Source of the DNA: Psococerastis gibbosa
Lineage: Eukaryota; Arthropoda; Insecta; Psocodea; Psocidae
DNA length: 64,000 bases
Reading direction: 5' to 3'
NCBI GenBank assembly: GCA_963971405.1
Contig: OZ020485.1
Coordinates: 44,451,469-44,515,468, forward strand
Shown: piece after piece, positions 1 to 10,640 of the stretch
Layout of the letters: each line of letters begins with the position of its first letter
Position numbering within the stretch: position 1 is the first letter of the stretch
Program-made: the position numbers and the translations under genes
The notes under the pieces: generated by a model
Told to the model about the DNA's origin: nothing
The model's input: only the letters and a program-made list of their open reading frames with translations
Databases searched by the model: none

Positions 1-40
1 CTGTATATAAGTAGAGCTGATTTAGAGTGAACTGCACTTG

Positions 41-175
41 TCGGGGCTTGTGATCCAGCGGTTAAGTCGACGCCCCGCTTATAGGGGTGGATTGTCGAAT
101 CCCGCCAAGTCCAGTTTTTTCTATTATATCCTCTCCTACATACAATATAATTATACCCTATAAATAATTTCAGTC
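41..175 (+). mobile_element. SINE B copy (tRNA-derived head)
   Basis: The head contains TGATCCAGCGGTTAAG (box A region) and GTCGAATCCCGCCAAG (box B region), followed by TTTTTTCTAT. A plain tRNA gene is unlikely because no acceptor stem pairs and the same unit with a common tail recurs at 43216-43390. Confidence 0.65.
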
Positions 176-274
176 AGCTCTTTCTGTTCGAGCTCTAGAC
201 TCGTCTTTTATACCTTATGCTGGCTAAAGACTTAGGCCTACGCGACGAAAGACGATATAAAATTTACAAAGCAG

Positions 275-448
275 CAAGGCCGTAGCCAGGATTTTTTTCG
301 GGGGGGGGGGGTCAGAAATTTAATTGGATATTACATAGCGGTTTTTATTTTTCCTCTCAAAGCCCGATTCTATCTAGTATCAAGCCATTTCATTTCGGGG
401 GGGGGGGGGGGGTTGAACCCCCATGAACCCCCCTTGGCTACGGCCTTG
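275..448. mobile_element. Non-autonomous hAT-like MITE with poly-G ends
   Basis: The terminal inverted repeats begin CAAGGCCGTAGCCAGG on the left, and the right end is its reverse complement with a mismatch. The flanks carry an 8-bp duplication with one mismatch (267-274 caaagcag, 449-456 taaagcag). G tracts lie just inside both ends. There is no coding capacity. The CA...TG ends plus 8-bp duplication are the hAT signature. Confidence 0.8.
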
Positions 449-622
449 TAAAGCAGAGGGTTGCGTTGTCTATCCTTACCCGCATGAGCTTATGCCCAGA
501 GCTGGCCCTCAATATTTTTTTGACTTTACACTATAAAGAGAATTGATTTGAACTTTCCAGACGTGCGATACAATGGCGGATTCACAGCCCACATAGGGGG
601 GTCGGGGGTCATGACCTATGAC

Positions 623-808
623 CAGGCCCGTACCTATGGGGGGGGGGGTCAAGGGGACCATGCCCCTTCCCCTAAATTTGATAACAAATAATAAATAATG
701 CAAGAGTTTTAGATAAAACTACTAAAATCACTACGGATGCACCTATCATTTATAAAAATTTTGTTCTTGCCCCCCCCAAAAAAAAATTAAATCCTGGGTA
801 TGGGCCTG
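623..808. mobile_element. Non-autonomous hAT-like MITE
   Basis: The ends are CAGGCCCGTACC... and ...GGGTATGGGCCTG. The 8-bp target duplication cctatgac is perfect at 615-622 and 809-816. G and C tracts lie inside the ends. The element shares its ends with the copy at 29381-29550. Confidence 0.85.
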
Positions 809-848
809 CCTATGACTAGCGGCGGACTTATTGTTACACATTCATAAC

Positions 849-1250
849 CAGGGACGCCGAGTTTTAAAAAATCTGTGGGGGGGGGGGCAAGAATTAGGTA
901 CTCTGGAAAGTATTAGGAAAATGCATTGGTAAATGGTTACTTACAATAACTATAATGCAGAAAGCATTGACTGACGTACACTCGCTCTTTCTATAAAATT
1001 ATTTACTAAATTTTTTATATAAAGTTGGCTATCCGAACAAAATTGGCGCGGAAAAGTTTCAAAAAGTTGGTGCGGTGCAAATACCAAATTATGTGATTTA
1101 TGTTTATCTTAATGTTTGAAATATAAGGGAGACAAACAAATAAACTGCACTAAGGGTTCTTTGCTTCTGGCGGGGCGCTGCCCCCCCCCCCCCCAGAAAC
1201 TAGTCTGCGGGTGCAAGATGGATCGTGCCCCCGCCAAGTCGGCGTCCCTG
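849..1250. mobile_element. Non-autonomous hAT-like element, 402 bp
   Basis: The ends are CAGGGACGCCGAGTT and AAGTCGGCGTCCCTG, with a perfect 8-bp duplication ttcataac (841-848 and 1251-1258). It holds a G tract near the left end and a 15-base C tract near 1180. The open frames over it are short and unrelated to transposase. Confidence 0.85.
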
Positions 1251-1595
1251 TTCATAACCCATTTTGCAGACATTGTCGACCTTTGGAGTTGGTGTAGGTT
1301 ATTTATTTATTATTACCTATGTATTATTTATTTATGTAAGTTATTTATTTAAATGGCGCGGGGGCATTATCAATGCCAAAAATCGTGCCAGTATAAAACG
1401 TATGCCCAGGTATTCACTTCCGGTGACTTATTTTTTTAATTATTCAAAGGGGGGGAAGGGGAATATTTTAACGGAACATAAAATACGATTTTCTTTGAAT
1501 AAGGGTGCACGTTTTATTTAAATCACCACAAAAATATACCTCAAGCATCGCGGACTCAATCACATGCTTAGTCTGCCTTGTGGTTAGTCCGTCAT

Positions 1596-1760
1596 TGGTC
1601 GTGACCCCTTCCCCCCCCCCCCTAAATGAGTTTATTCATAAGAAAATAATAAAAAATATTAAACAAACTCAACTTTTCAACAGACAGATTACATTTTAAA
1701 CTTACATACAACTTGTGACCCCCCCCCCCCTATAAATTTTCCCCTGGATCCGTCCTTGAT
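1596..1760. mobile_element. hAT-like MITE fragment (one end recognised)
   Basis: The right end (GGATCCGTCCTTG near 1745-1758) and the adjacent tacatacaacttgtgac segment match the right part of the hAT element at 10256-10640. No matching left end was found, so the copy is truncated or rearranged. Confidence 0.45.
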
Positions 1761-2295
1761 GCGACATTTCACTACATTCTACAGGATCGCAGTCCTCCCC
1801 GAAATATACAAATCCTGGATGTTACGGGCTTGCACCATCTGACCATCGCAATGAATTTCCTTATAGGCCTACCTGGCTACCTATACTATCGTACAATATA
1901 AATAGGAAAGCAATAATAGAGACCCAGACTTAACAACTAGAAGTCAATTGAGAGAAGCCTGATTGGAAAATCCCCACCCCCTACCCCTCTACAACATACG
2001 ATATCACCGCTCTTTGTTCCACTATCAGCAATCACCACAGTCTCCAGTTGCCCGCCTTCATGTTTTGTTTGCATCTCTGCCGCCCGAGTTTCTAATAAAC
2101 ATGCCATTGTCTACTGCTGGCCAGCTCAGGTCGCTAATGAAACAGACCCATTCAAGTGTGAACAGGCCGGCATATTCTCCATGTTCCTGCTCGGCCTTAA
2201 TCCTTGCACTGTCATGTAAAATAGATGATTTGATTTCAATTCAATAATAACGTATCTTGCAGTTCCAATTATTATTGATTGTTAATGCATTGTTA

Positions 2296-2540
2296 TTAGA
2301 CTCGTATCTGTACTTGGTTAAGTCATGCCTATTTCATTGCATCAATGGTATAAGCTTGTCTCAGCTTGTCCATTATCGCTTGTAACCGGTGTAGGTTGAC
2401 GGAAACAAAGCAAATAATAATGTCCGAAATCCATGGAGTCATTATAGCATTGGGCAAGGGACCTATGGACTATAAGTAGGCCTGGGTCCATAAAAAGTCC
2501 TTCAAAAAATACAATTTAGTCCAGTAGATTACAGCAACTA
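2296..2540 (+). mobile_element. Family B retroposon with 13-bp duplication
   Basis: It starts at TTAGACTCGTATCTGTAC, has the diagnostic GCTTGTCTCAGCTTGTCCAT and ends near AGCAACTA. It is flanked by the direct repeat taatgcattgtta (2283-2295 and 2541-2553). A long variable duplication implies retroposition. No tRNA-like head or coding frame is evident. Confidence 0.75.
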
Positions 2541-2591
2541 TAATGCATTGTTAATTGGAGATTGCTGACATTGTATTGTAGATCCAGTATA

Positions 2592-2660
2592 GTCCCGTTG
2601 GTATAGAATTAGGCTGTGAAACGGAGATTGGAGGTTCGAATCGATACTCGAAACCATTAG
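2592..2660 (+). mobile_element. tRNA-like (SINE head-like) segment
   Basis: GTCCCGTTGGTATAG and GGAGGTTCGAATCGATAC are spaced like boxes A and B. The acceptor stem does not pair, so I do not call a functional tRNA gene. Confidence 0.35.
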
Positions 2661-3644
2661 TAGAAACCACGTGGCTGTCGGGCATGTTTGCGCATCGCAT
2701 CGTCCCCAGGGGTCAAAAGAGAGGATCGCATGCTTATAAAGCCGTAGTCAGAGGGGGGGGGTCCAGGGGGTCCGGACCCGAAATATTTGCAGCGTACACT
2801 AGCTACAGGTCCGGGTTTAGCTATATGGGGCCAGGAGGGCCATGGCGCCAGACCCCCCCCCCCAAAAAAGGGGTCCCACAAAAATCTGCAAAATACAAAA
2901 TCACAATAGATTTAAAAAATAAAAAATAAAATGAAGCCAATAAATAAACTTGTCGAAGTATTTGGCGGGAAATCGGAACGTGCCGTGGCCTTAATGATAA
3001 ATCGCCTTACTCTATTCTATTTTGTAAATGATAGCGGAATATTCGTGTAGGGGTGCAAGAATTTTCTGCCTGAGAAAGGGCCCCCACACAATTCCCGCAC
3101 GGCCAAGTCCGGCACTGACACTAGATACACACTATATAGGCTACACAACCTGAGACAAGGTTTTAAACAACACAACAAGCTAAAGTTGTGACAATTTCTA
3201 ATTTACAACAATATTAACTTGAGTCCAAATGAGTGGAAGAAGAAGATATGTACGAGGGGTGGACTGTGAACTTGACAGTCCCTCCCCCCCCTGGATTCAG
3301 GGTAGTCCATCAATCATGGCATGTGTCATTGGGAAAAGACTTTTTATTCCTCCCTCTTTCTTCCCCTCAACACCAGCATTATTTTAATATTAATTCTGCA
3401 GTTAACTTTTTTTTCTTTCTCGGCGGTTATCCGTACTATTGATTTCCGCTTCCTTCCTGCCCTGACTGATTGCTTCTTCCGGATGTCTTGAATTGGATCA
3501 AGACGAGCGGTAAGATGGAGCAAAAAAAATAATTTATTCAACTTTTTACATTTAATGTTAGCCTTTTAAAATTCAGGGTAATTCATGAAAAGAAGTAAAA
3601 CCTTTTACTTTACTTATTTGGAGAAATCGCTTCAGGGGAGCGAG

Positions 3645-4112
3645 AATTTTTTCTTCGGGCGACTTCAGTGGCCATGTGGTAGTGGTAGGTTGTACTTGTG
3701 CCAGGCGCGGATCTAGAATGAGACCAAGGAGGGTGCTATGATTAAATTTCGATTTTTTTTTTAAAGAGGGCTGAAATATTGGGGTTGTACGCATTTTCAG
3801 AGCAATAAGGGCTCTATATTATAGGTAATTAATACAATCGTGCATAATGGGGGCCCGGAGGTCTCCCCCGGGAGAAAATTTGTGAAAAATAGGACTGAAA
3901 TAGTGGAGTTTTACGCATTTTGAGGACCCTAATGGGGAGGGGGGTTATAGCCCCCCCCGTAGATCCGCGCCTGACTTGTGCTTGTGCGATCGTAACTCGA
4001 CACAAATACCTATTATGATACTTATAGTGAGGCGATTGAAGAGGTTAATCTGACACCTTTATTAAATTGTTTGTACGCGACTAACCTTTTTTAAAAACAA
4101 AAACAAAAGTTC
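3645..4112 (+). mobile_element. SINE C copy interrupted by a hAT MITE
   Basis: The tRNA-like head (GGCCATGTGGTAGTGG) is followed by the hAT insertion at 3702-3973. It continues as CGTAACTCGACACAAATACC and ends TAAATTGTTTGTACGCGAC plus an A-rich tail. Collinear with 30520-30712. Confidence 0.75.
3702..3973. mobile_element. hAT-like MITE inserted in a SINE
   Basis: The inverted ends are CAGGCGCGGATCTAGA and GTAGATCCGCGCCTG. The 8-bp duplication acttgtgc is perfect (3694-3701 and 3974-3981). Removing the element and one duplication restores a SINE C copy that reads through, which proves the insertion. The interior has a motif (AGTGGAGTTTTACGCATTTT) found in other elements of this window. Confidence 0.88.
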
Positions 4113-4601
4113 CGGTGCTGACCTTAGTTAATTGAAAGAGTGAAAATGGGAATAGGATTTGAATGAATACCTTCAGCTTTTTCTTCTATATACCTTTTAC
4201 CATTGAATATAACACTGTTAAACTATAACAGTGTTATAGTACAATATGTTCAATCCTTTTACTCTTGGAATTAAATTTAATTCTGAAATAATTCAAATGT
4301 TTGAATTCTGAAATAAGGTGACGAATTGAATATTATTTGCCACAATATGAATGTGTCTTTGTCTCTGAAAAATCAAAGCTTTACTGCTTTCAAAGTGTCA
4401 AAATGCGTAAACATTCAATATTTATCGCCTATATTTTCGGTAATATGCAACAACCAGTTTCGACCAAGAAATAAATGCTAAACTATTTGGGCAAACCTAA
4501 CCTTACCGTAGCTCCAAATAATTAGTCTAGTTTGCTTCTACATACAGCCATGAAAAGTGAATATATACTTTCAGGTTACAACTTCCAATTAAAATAGGAT
4601 A

Positions 4602-5038
4602 GGCGGGTATTCCACATACGTACATCGTCAATGAAAATTATGAAATTGAAGGACATTTCAATTTTACTCTATGCCATTGTTAAAATTGATCAATGATCAA
4701 TTGATCATAGAGTAAAATCACAAACAATGAAAGAAACAAACTAAAATTAAAAAATGGCGTCATGGGATATGACAAGTACAACTATTTTAATTGATTTCTT
4801 TAAAAAGAACGCATTTCTGTATAAAAATTATAATAAGGTTTAAATAGCGACGAAGAAAACAAATACAATTTCAAGAAACAAATGCAAACAAATTTCATAA
4901 ATTTGGCGCATGATACGTTTCAATAGAAAATTGTCAATTTTTGATAAAACATGTGGAATGGCCTCCATCAATGGAAAATTGAAGTCTCCTTCAATTTTAT
5001 AATTTTCATTGACGATGTACGTATGTGGAATACCCGCC
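4602..5038. mobile_element. Harbinger-like fold-back MITE, 437 bp
   Basis: The long terminal inverted repeats begin GGCGGGTATTCCACATACGT and extend over about 50 bp, almost perfect to the right end. The flanking trinucleotide is ATA on both sides (4599-4601, 5039-5041). The interior shares a segment around AATTGATCAATGATCA with the 384-bp family at 39718. There is no transposase. Confidence 0.85.
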
Positions 5039-5334
5039 ATACAAATAGCTTCAAAAAAATGGAAATAAAGAAAAGGAAACATACATTAGGCCTCGGTGGG
5101 ATTTTTATTGTTTTGATAGGAGGCGACAGGAAATTATGGAGTCTGTTGGAGAAGAACGACTCAATTTCACACTGCGTGGTGATTGACAATAGGCTAGACA
5201 CCCCTACCTTTTCAATACTAACCAGTCTGACTTTTGCATAGCCACATTTTTACAGGAAAAGTTAATTCCGTTGTGGCGCAACAACCCATGGAGTGCATAG
5301 GTCTCACTGTCTCAGGAATGGTAGAGGGTCTTCT

Positions 5335-5750
5335 AGCCATTGTTGTTGTTTTTGTTGCTTTCCAGCTCCTGCTTTCAGCATTTCTGCTTTAAGCAACCCT
5401 GTCAGACTGGCGGGGGGTGTGAGTCTGTTTATTAACTTGAAACCCTAAGGACAGACCTCGGGGGAAGGGGAGCTGACTGACCGGGCGGATCTCCTAATTA
5501 TGGTGGATTCCGAACCACATGGGGAACTTATTTTAGGGACGCGATTAATTCGGAAGTGACCAGGACTCGACCCGCACTTAGACTGACTAGTAGAATCTCA
5601 TTACACTGTCATGTCCCACCATGTTCACCTGCCAACGCTGTGCATACTACCAAGTTTGCCGCAGTTTGGAACAGGCTCGGTTCTGGTGGTCAGTGGTGGA
5701 TTTAACTTGGTTTGACCATTGGCTTCTAGCCGAACATAGTTAAGTAAACA
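5335..5750 (+). repeat. Dispersed repeat family I, copy 1
   Basis: It shares GCATTTCTGCTTTAAGCAA, ATTATGGTGGATTCCGAACC, ATTAATTCGGAAGTGACC and ACTACCAAGTTTGCC with the copies at 37830 and 62490. A partly open frame reads ADLLIMVDSEPHGE, so it may derive from coding sequence. Nature unknown. Confidence 0.55.
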
Positions 5751-5762
5751 TAGATTTTCTTG

Positions 5763-5868
5763 TTGGAAATATTAAATAAATAAATTAATAAATAATTACT
5801 TTAATATATCTGAGACCACCCGAGCGGAGTTAGGGCCATAAGGCCCTCTCTTACACTCAACTAGGGGT
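5763..5868 (-). mobile_element. LINE 3' tail sharing the SINE A tail
   Basis: Directly downstream of the LINE remnant. It contains GAGTGTAAGAGAGGGCC and GGCCCTAACTCCGCTCGGG, followed by an A/T-rich end. This matches the 3' part of SINE A. Confidence 0.6.
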
Positions 5869-5879
5869 CAGCAACAAAA

Positions 5880-6400
5880 ACAGGATACATTTGCAGTACA
5901 AGGTTCCAATAATTCAAAAAATTCCCTAAGACTAAAGCACTCACTCACACACACAAGTTCGAGAAAAAATCCTAGCCTATGTAATATTTGAAATTAGATA
6001 ATCCTGAACACAGTTAGAGTCGGCGAATCTTGAATATTACGGGGGATTGAGTTAACACTAAAATTGAGGAAACCAGGAAAGATGAATGAAACATATGTGT
6101 ATTGTGGTGGGGAATGGCTAAAAGATGATCACTTCTGCTGTTGTAGGTACGGTTGGAGAGGTTATTGAAGTTCTGTTTGAGGTAAGGTGGAGTTAGGTTA
6201 TTTTTTATTTTGTAGACGAGCACACCCAGGTGGAGGGCTCGTCTCCCTCCAAGCTTCAGCCAGGACAATTGTTTGTAGAAAGGGGTAACCCTAGCTTTGA
6301 ATGGAATGCCACAGCAGAAGCGGATGCACCCATTTTGCGCTCGCTGTTGGCGTAACTGCAATGTAGAAGAGGAGATTCGTAAAGAGTGGACTTGCAGCCA
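5880..6400 (-). pseudogene. LINE reverse transcriptase C-terminal remnant (frameshifted)
   Basis: The minus strand encodes the C-terminal part of a non-LTR ORF2: QNGCIRFCCGIPF, then LSWLKLGGRRALHLGVLVYK and RSDHLLAIPHHNTHMFHSSF. A frame change near 6050 leads to NSIPRNIQDSPTLTVF. This is the usual end of CR1/Jockey-like RTs. The 3' flank (5815-5865) carries the same tail stem as SINE A. It is broken and not functional. Confidence 0.8.
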
Positions 6401-7154
6401 CTTGTAGTTCGCGCAATTTGAACGCTGTGCACCCGATTTCTTCTATGTCTAGTGGTCTCAATGACCGTGGAAATGATAGAGTGTGCTTAAACCTGTCTGG
6501 ATGTAAAATGTTTTGCTTGTCTGATGGGTGCCCTCTCTGCTTATTTAGGGGGCTTTGTGTGGAGTCCTTGGAGGCTTCAATGGCATACCCAATCCGGCCC
6601 TGTCTGTTAAGTCTTAAAATATTTTCCCGCCATTAGCGATTTCAAATTAGTTTGGCTAAACTGTGAATCGAACGGACATTGTCACGTTGGCGGCTTGGCA
6701 TGACTTTTGGTTGATTCCCAAAGTCATTACCCGTAGCACTCGTAGTGCATGTACAAAGGGATATATATCAAATGTAGTGGATTGCAGCAGTGGTGCAGTC
6801 TCCAGAGACTTCCACTGGAGGGGGATGATGAGATGTGTACTACGTTAATATTGACAACTGATGCTGCATAGAGCCTACCTATCTTGGTAATTACCTGATG
6901 CTACTACAAACTGTTTCATGTCTGAATAGTCTCAAGGGACGTTGAGGTCCATGCCTGTATTTGGATTGGAATTCAATGTATTGCGCGATATATAAAGTCT
7001 ATTGTCTTTTAAGCAGTCAAGGACTCAAAGCGCTATAGCATATTATTATATAAATCCCAAGAGACCCCCGGCCCCCCTGTTATCAGTTTTTTTTTAATAC
7101 GATTTGTCTTTAAAATCTAAAGTTTTGCGCTGTCTAAATTAGTATTATATTTTA

Positions 7155-7186
7155 TACATATATATATATATTTATATATATATATT

Positions 7187-7221
<35 letters not shown>

Positions 7222-7234
7222 ATTTATATATATT
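7155..7234. repeat. (TA)n/TTTA microsatellite
   Basis: Alternating TA runs with regularly spaced TTTA interruptions. Confidence 0.95.
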
Positions 7235-7625
7235 ATTATTTCACACCTAAATATTAAAAAAAGAAAATCCCCGAGTGAGGTCCCTGAACCCCCTATTGAG
7301 AGTAATTTCAATAAGCTTTGGTCTGTAAAATCAAAACTTTACTACTACCAAAATGCTTAAATCCCCACTATTTTGGGCCTATTTTTTAAACGAAATGGAT
7401 GAATATACAGATTAAGGAAATAATTGTCACCAGAACCGGCCATGGCCCCTTTCTCTAAGGGAAATTTTGATTTAAATAAATTAAGTAAAATAACAAAAAC
7501 TTATGGCAATTACAGTTAATTCAATTAAAGAGATAAATATAATGAAAAAAATAGAAATTTGCCATTTTAAAAAAGGGATGCTGTTTTCGTTAAAATATTC
7601 AGTAATTAGCAGTTTGTCAAATGTC

Positions 7626-7852
7626 AAAACATATGGGGTAGTGGTACGGACTCTGATTTTCACCCCAAAGGTTGTTGGTTCGAGTCCTACACACTTCCTA
7701 CAACATTTTCTGGCCATGCTTCGGAGGGCATGTAAAGCAGGCGGTCCCGGGCCTTCCTAGTTGAGTCTAAGAGAGGGCTTTATAGCCCTAACTCCACTAG
7801 GTTGGCTTAGTAATAGAACAAAAAGTCCTTATTTATTTATTTATTTATAAAA
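7626..7852 (+). mobile_element. SINE A copy (tRNA-derived)
   Basis: The tRNA-like head has TAGTGGTACGGACTC in the box A position and GGTTCGAGTCC (box B). It is followed by a body with GGAGGGCATGTAAAGCAGG and a tail ending AGGGCTTTATAGCCCTAACT and (TTTA)n. The copy is full length. Confidence 0.85.
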
Positions 7853-8777
7853 CGCCAGCTTTATATATAAAAAAATTGAGTCTTAAAACAATTCAAGATA
7901 TAAAAATACTGCCTTCATATATAAGCGCGCGAAAAGTTTAAGTTTTAGTGAAAAACGTATAAAGGAAAGTCTCAGTTCTGTAAAACAATTAACTAACTAA
8001 CTAATTTTTTATTAATGATACATGCGCAGTAATTTTAGTACAATAGTTTTAGCTAAAACTCTTATATTATTTATTTATTTTTGTCACAATTTGGGGGGAG
8101 GGGGCATGGGCCTGAACTAACTGTTATTGTTTACAAGTCGTCAAGTCTACAACAACAGCTGATACGTGGATAATGGATGCTGGACTAAATTGCATAAGCT
8201 TAAATTTGCAGGTTTAAACGGGAAACTTAGGAAAATCAGATTTTATTTACACAAAAATTTTGAAAGTTTGAGTGTAAGTTATGAAATGTACAAGATCAGC
8301 CAAAGTTGACTAACAAACGTTTTATTGCTTAAATAGCTTAAAATTTTAAGGAATCAATAATTATTTATAAATTCAAGAAATATCCTTGCCATGAATGACT
8401 TTCCCATATCTCCTATATAGTATTGACTATTGTTATATTGTATATAGAATAATTAATTATATCTCCTATAGTATACACATATAGAACACTACAAAACAGT
8501 ACTACTACACTTAAGCGTGTACAGCCCGTAGGAAATTGGCAGCCCGAAATTTAATACTTTCTATTTTTTATTTAATTAACTAAGCAAGTTATTAAAAATT
8601 TGGCTCATTTAAGTTGTAGAAGACTACTTCTTGCATCATATAATAAGTTATTTTTAGTTTTCACAATAATTGTAGTTTTTTTATATAATCGATTATACGT
8701 GAAAAGGTATTGCTTATAAAATATTGTCATGTTTATGAAAAAACTACACCTTCGAAAATTAAAAATAATCTTGTTAA

Positions 8778-9362
8778 TGCTGAGTGTTCAAAATGTTTTG
8801 TAAACAAGAAATTTTGCTGATTTTTTGACGAAAATAATTTATTGCTCATTCCACAGATACAAAGATAACAAAGTGAACAGATAAAAAGCTCAATAACAGC
8901 CACAAATAATATCATTCAATTCCTAAGAGCCACCGGTCTCTTCTTCAACATTTAACCACCCCCCCCTCCCCACTACTTACACAAAACAACGGATAACTCT
9001 CTACCACTAAATAATTGGTAAACATTCCCAATTTCCTAGCGCAAATTCCCAACAGGGACCCGCGCTTTAAAAAAAAAAAAAAAAAAAGTTCATAAAAAAT
9101 CCAAGTTATCGCAAGAAGTTTATATTTTCTGAAATGAAATATTATTACCTTAAAAATATTGGATAAAGAGCCTTAAGCCCATTTTGTAGCACAGTTGTAA
9201 ATCTGTAAGGGGCATAGACAGCTTTCACAGAAAGCTCGTATTTTTTAAGATTTTTTCATCTGTTCCGTTTTATATCTTTGTGGCTGTGGAATGAGCAATT
9301 AATTAATTTCGTCCAAAAAGTAAGATAATTTCTTGTTTACAAAACATTTTGAACACTCAGCC
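8778..9362. mobile_element. TTAA-flanked inverted-repeat element (family K), 585 bp
   Basis: The terminal repeats start GCTGAGTGTTCAAAATG, extend over 130 bp or more, and are inverted at the right end (CATTTTGAACACTCAGC). TTAA lies on both sides (8774-8777 and 9363-9366). No transposase. Confidence 0.7.
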
Positions 9363-9810
9363 TTAAATGATGCATGAAGTAGTCTTCTACAACTATAATG
9401 AGCCAAATCTTTAATAACATGCTTATTTTACTTAAATAAAAAATAAATATTATTAAATTTCGGGCTGCTCTTAAGTTTACATTTACTGACCATAATATGG
9501 ACAAAGAAAGTAATACGTAATAGCGTATATGTAAAGTATTGACTCCAGGATTCATCCCCTACTGTTGGGGGTTGTTAGAAAACAATAGTGGTGTAGGGGA
9601 TGTCGGGTCACTCTGACCCACTGCCCCCGTCTTTTAATTACAAAACCTCGTTTGTTACTTCTGATCAACTACTGCAATAATTTAAAGCTACAGCGCTAGA
9701 CATGTGGCTACGTTTTGGAGTCGTAATATAAGTTTGTAGGCTCTACACGGAGATTACAGATGTAAGATTTATTCTTCTTCTGCTTCTTACGCCTCTTCTA
9801 TCGTCTAGCC

Positions 9811-10128
9811 CAGGGATTCCCAAACTGTGGTCCATGAACCACCGGTGGTCCACAGTCATGATCATGAGGTCCACGGACCAAAGTAAGAAATAAGAAAAGA
9901 AATCAGCTGAGATATTGGAAATTTGAAGGTAAAATACAGTAAGTCTTTGCACTGAACTAAAAAATCCAACCGATACCAATCCTAAATATTTAATCAAATA
10001 TTAGCATGTAATTGTCGGCACAAATCATCCTAGAATTTGACAATTTTTCTGTCGCAGCTATATAGTGGACCACGAAAAATCATAAAATAATCTAGTGGTC
10101 CACGAACAAAAAAGTTTGGGAACCCCTG
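9811..10128. mobile_element. hAT-like MITE (CAGGG-TTCCCAAACT ends)
   Basis: The left end CAGGGATTCCCAAACTGTGG and right end AGTTTGGGAACCCCTG are typical hAT termini. The 8-bp duplication has one mismatch (9803-9810 gtctagcc, 10129-10136 gtctagtc). GTGGTCCACG motifs recur near both ends. It seems to sit in a small LINE 3' scrap whose tail resembles the one at 30840. Confidence 0.88.
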
Positions 10129-10255
10129 GTCTAGTCCATGGGGCAAAACTGTTTTTTTTTTTTCACTATATATTGGTTTTTAGGGATTGGAAATAAATAA
10201 TTCATTCCAGTTCATTCATCATCATGACAATTGTACCATACTCTGCAATTGTAAT

Positions 10256-10640
10256 CAATGGTGGATCCTCGGGGGGGGGGGGGGGTCTCGGGAGGGTGGT
10301 GGGGGGCATTGGCTGCACACCTACAGTCCTACACATCAAGCACGTAGCCAGGATTTTATTTCGGAGGGGGCTGACTACCAAGGGGTATTGAATACTCCCA
10401 GTAAAACGGCGGGTCCGCCCCCTCCCCCGGAAATTTTTAAGAATTTACATGCAAAAACACACAGTTTTAGAGTTTTTTGAGGGAGAAAAAAATTACAGGT
10501 GAAACATCAAACTGAACAATGCAATTTTTTTTTTTAATTTCGGGAGGGGGGCTTCAGCCCCCAAAGCCCCCTCCCTGGCTATGTGCCTGCTACACATACA
10601 ACTTGTGACACCCCTAAATTTTTGGCTGGATCCGCCCTGG
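10256..10640. mobile_element. Outer hAT-like MITE carrying a nested hAT-like MITE
   Basis: The ends CAATGGTGGATCC and GGATCCGCCCTGG are flanked by a perfect 8-bp duplication attgtaat (10248-10255 and 10641-10648). The G-tract interior is interrupted by another element at 10337-10589. Without it the outer element is about 124 bp. Confidence 0.8.
10337..10589. mobile_element. Inner hAT-like MITE
   Basis: The ends CAAGCACGTAGCCAGG and CCTGGCTATGTGCCTG have a perfect 8-bp duplication ctacacat (10329-10336 and 10590-10597). The ends are related to those of the elements at 275 and 27237. It is inserted inside the element at 10256-10640. Confidence 0.88.

Noticed and set aside
571..850. Outer hAT element enclosing 623-808 (AATGGCGGATTCACAG at the left)
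   Set aside because: A matching right terminus and duplication could not be found; the left motif alone is not enough.
1180..1194. G/C homopolymers as assembly artefacts
   Set aside because: They occur at equivalent positions inside elements with exact target duplications, so most are genuine element features, although exact lengths may be unreliable.
8774..9366. Assignment of family K to piggyBac
   Set aside because: The TTAA target fits, but the terminal sequence is not piggyBac-like and no transposase is present.
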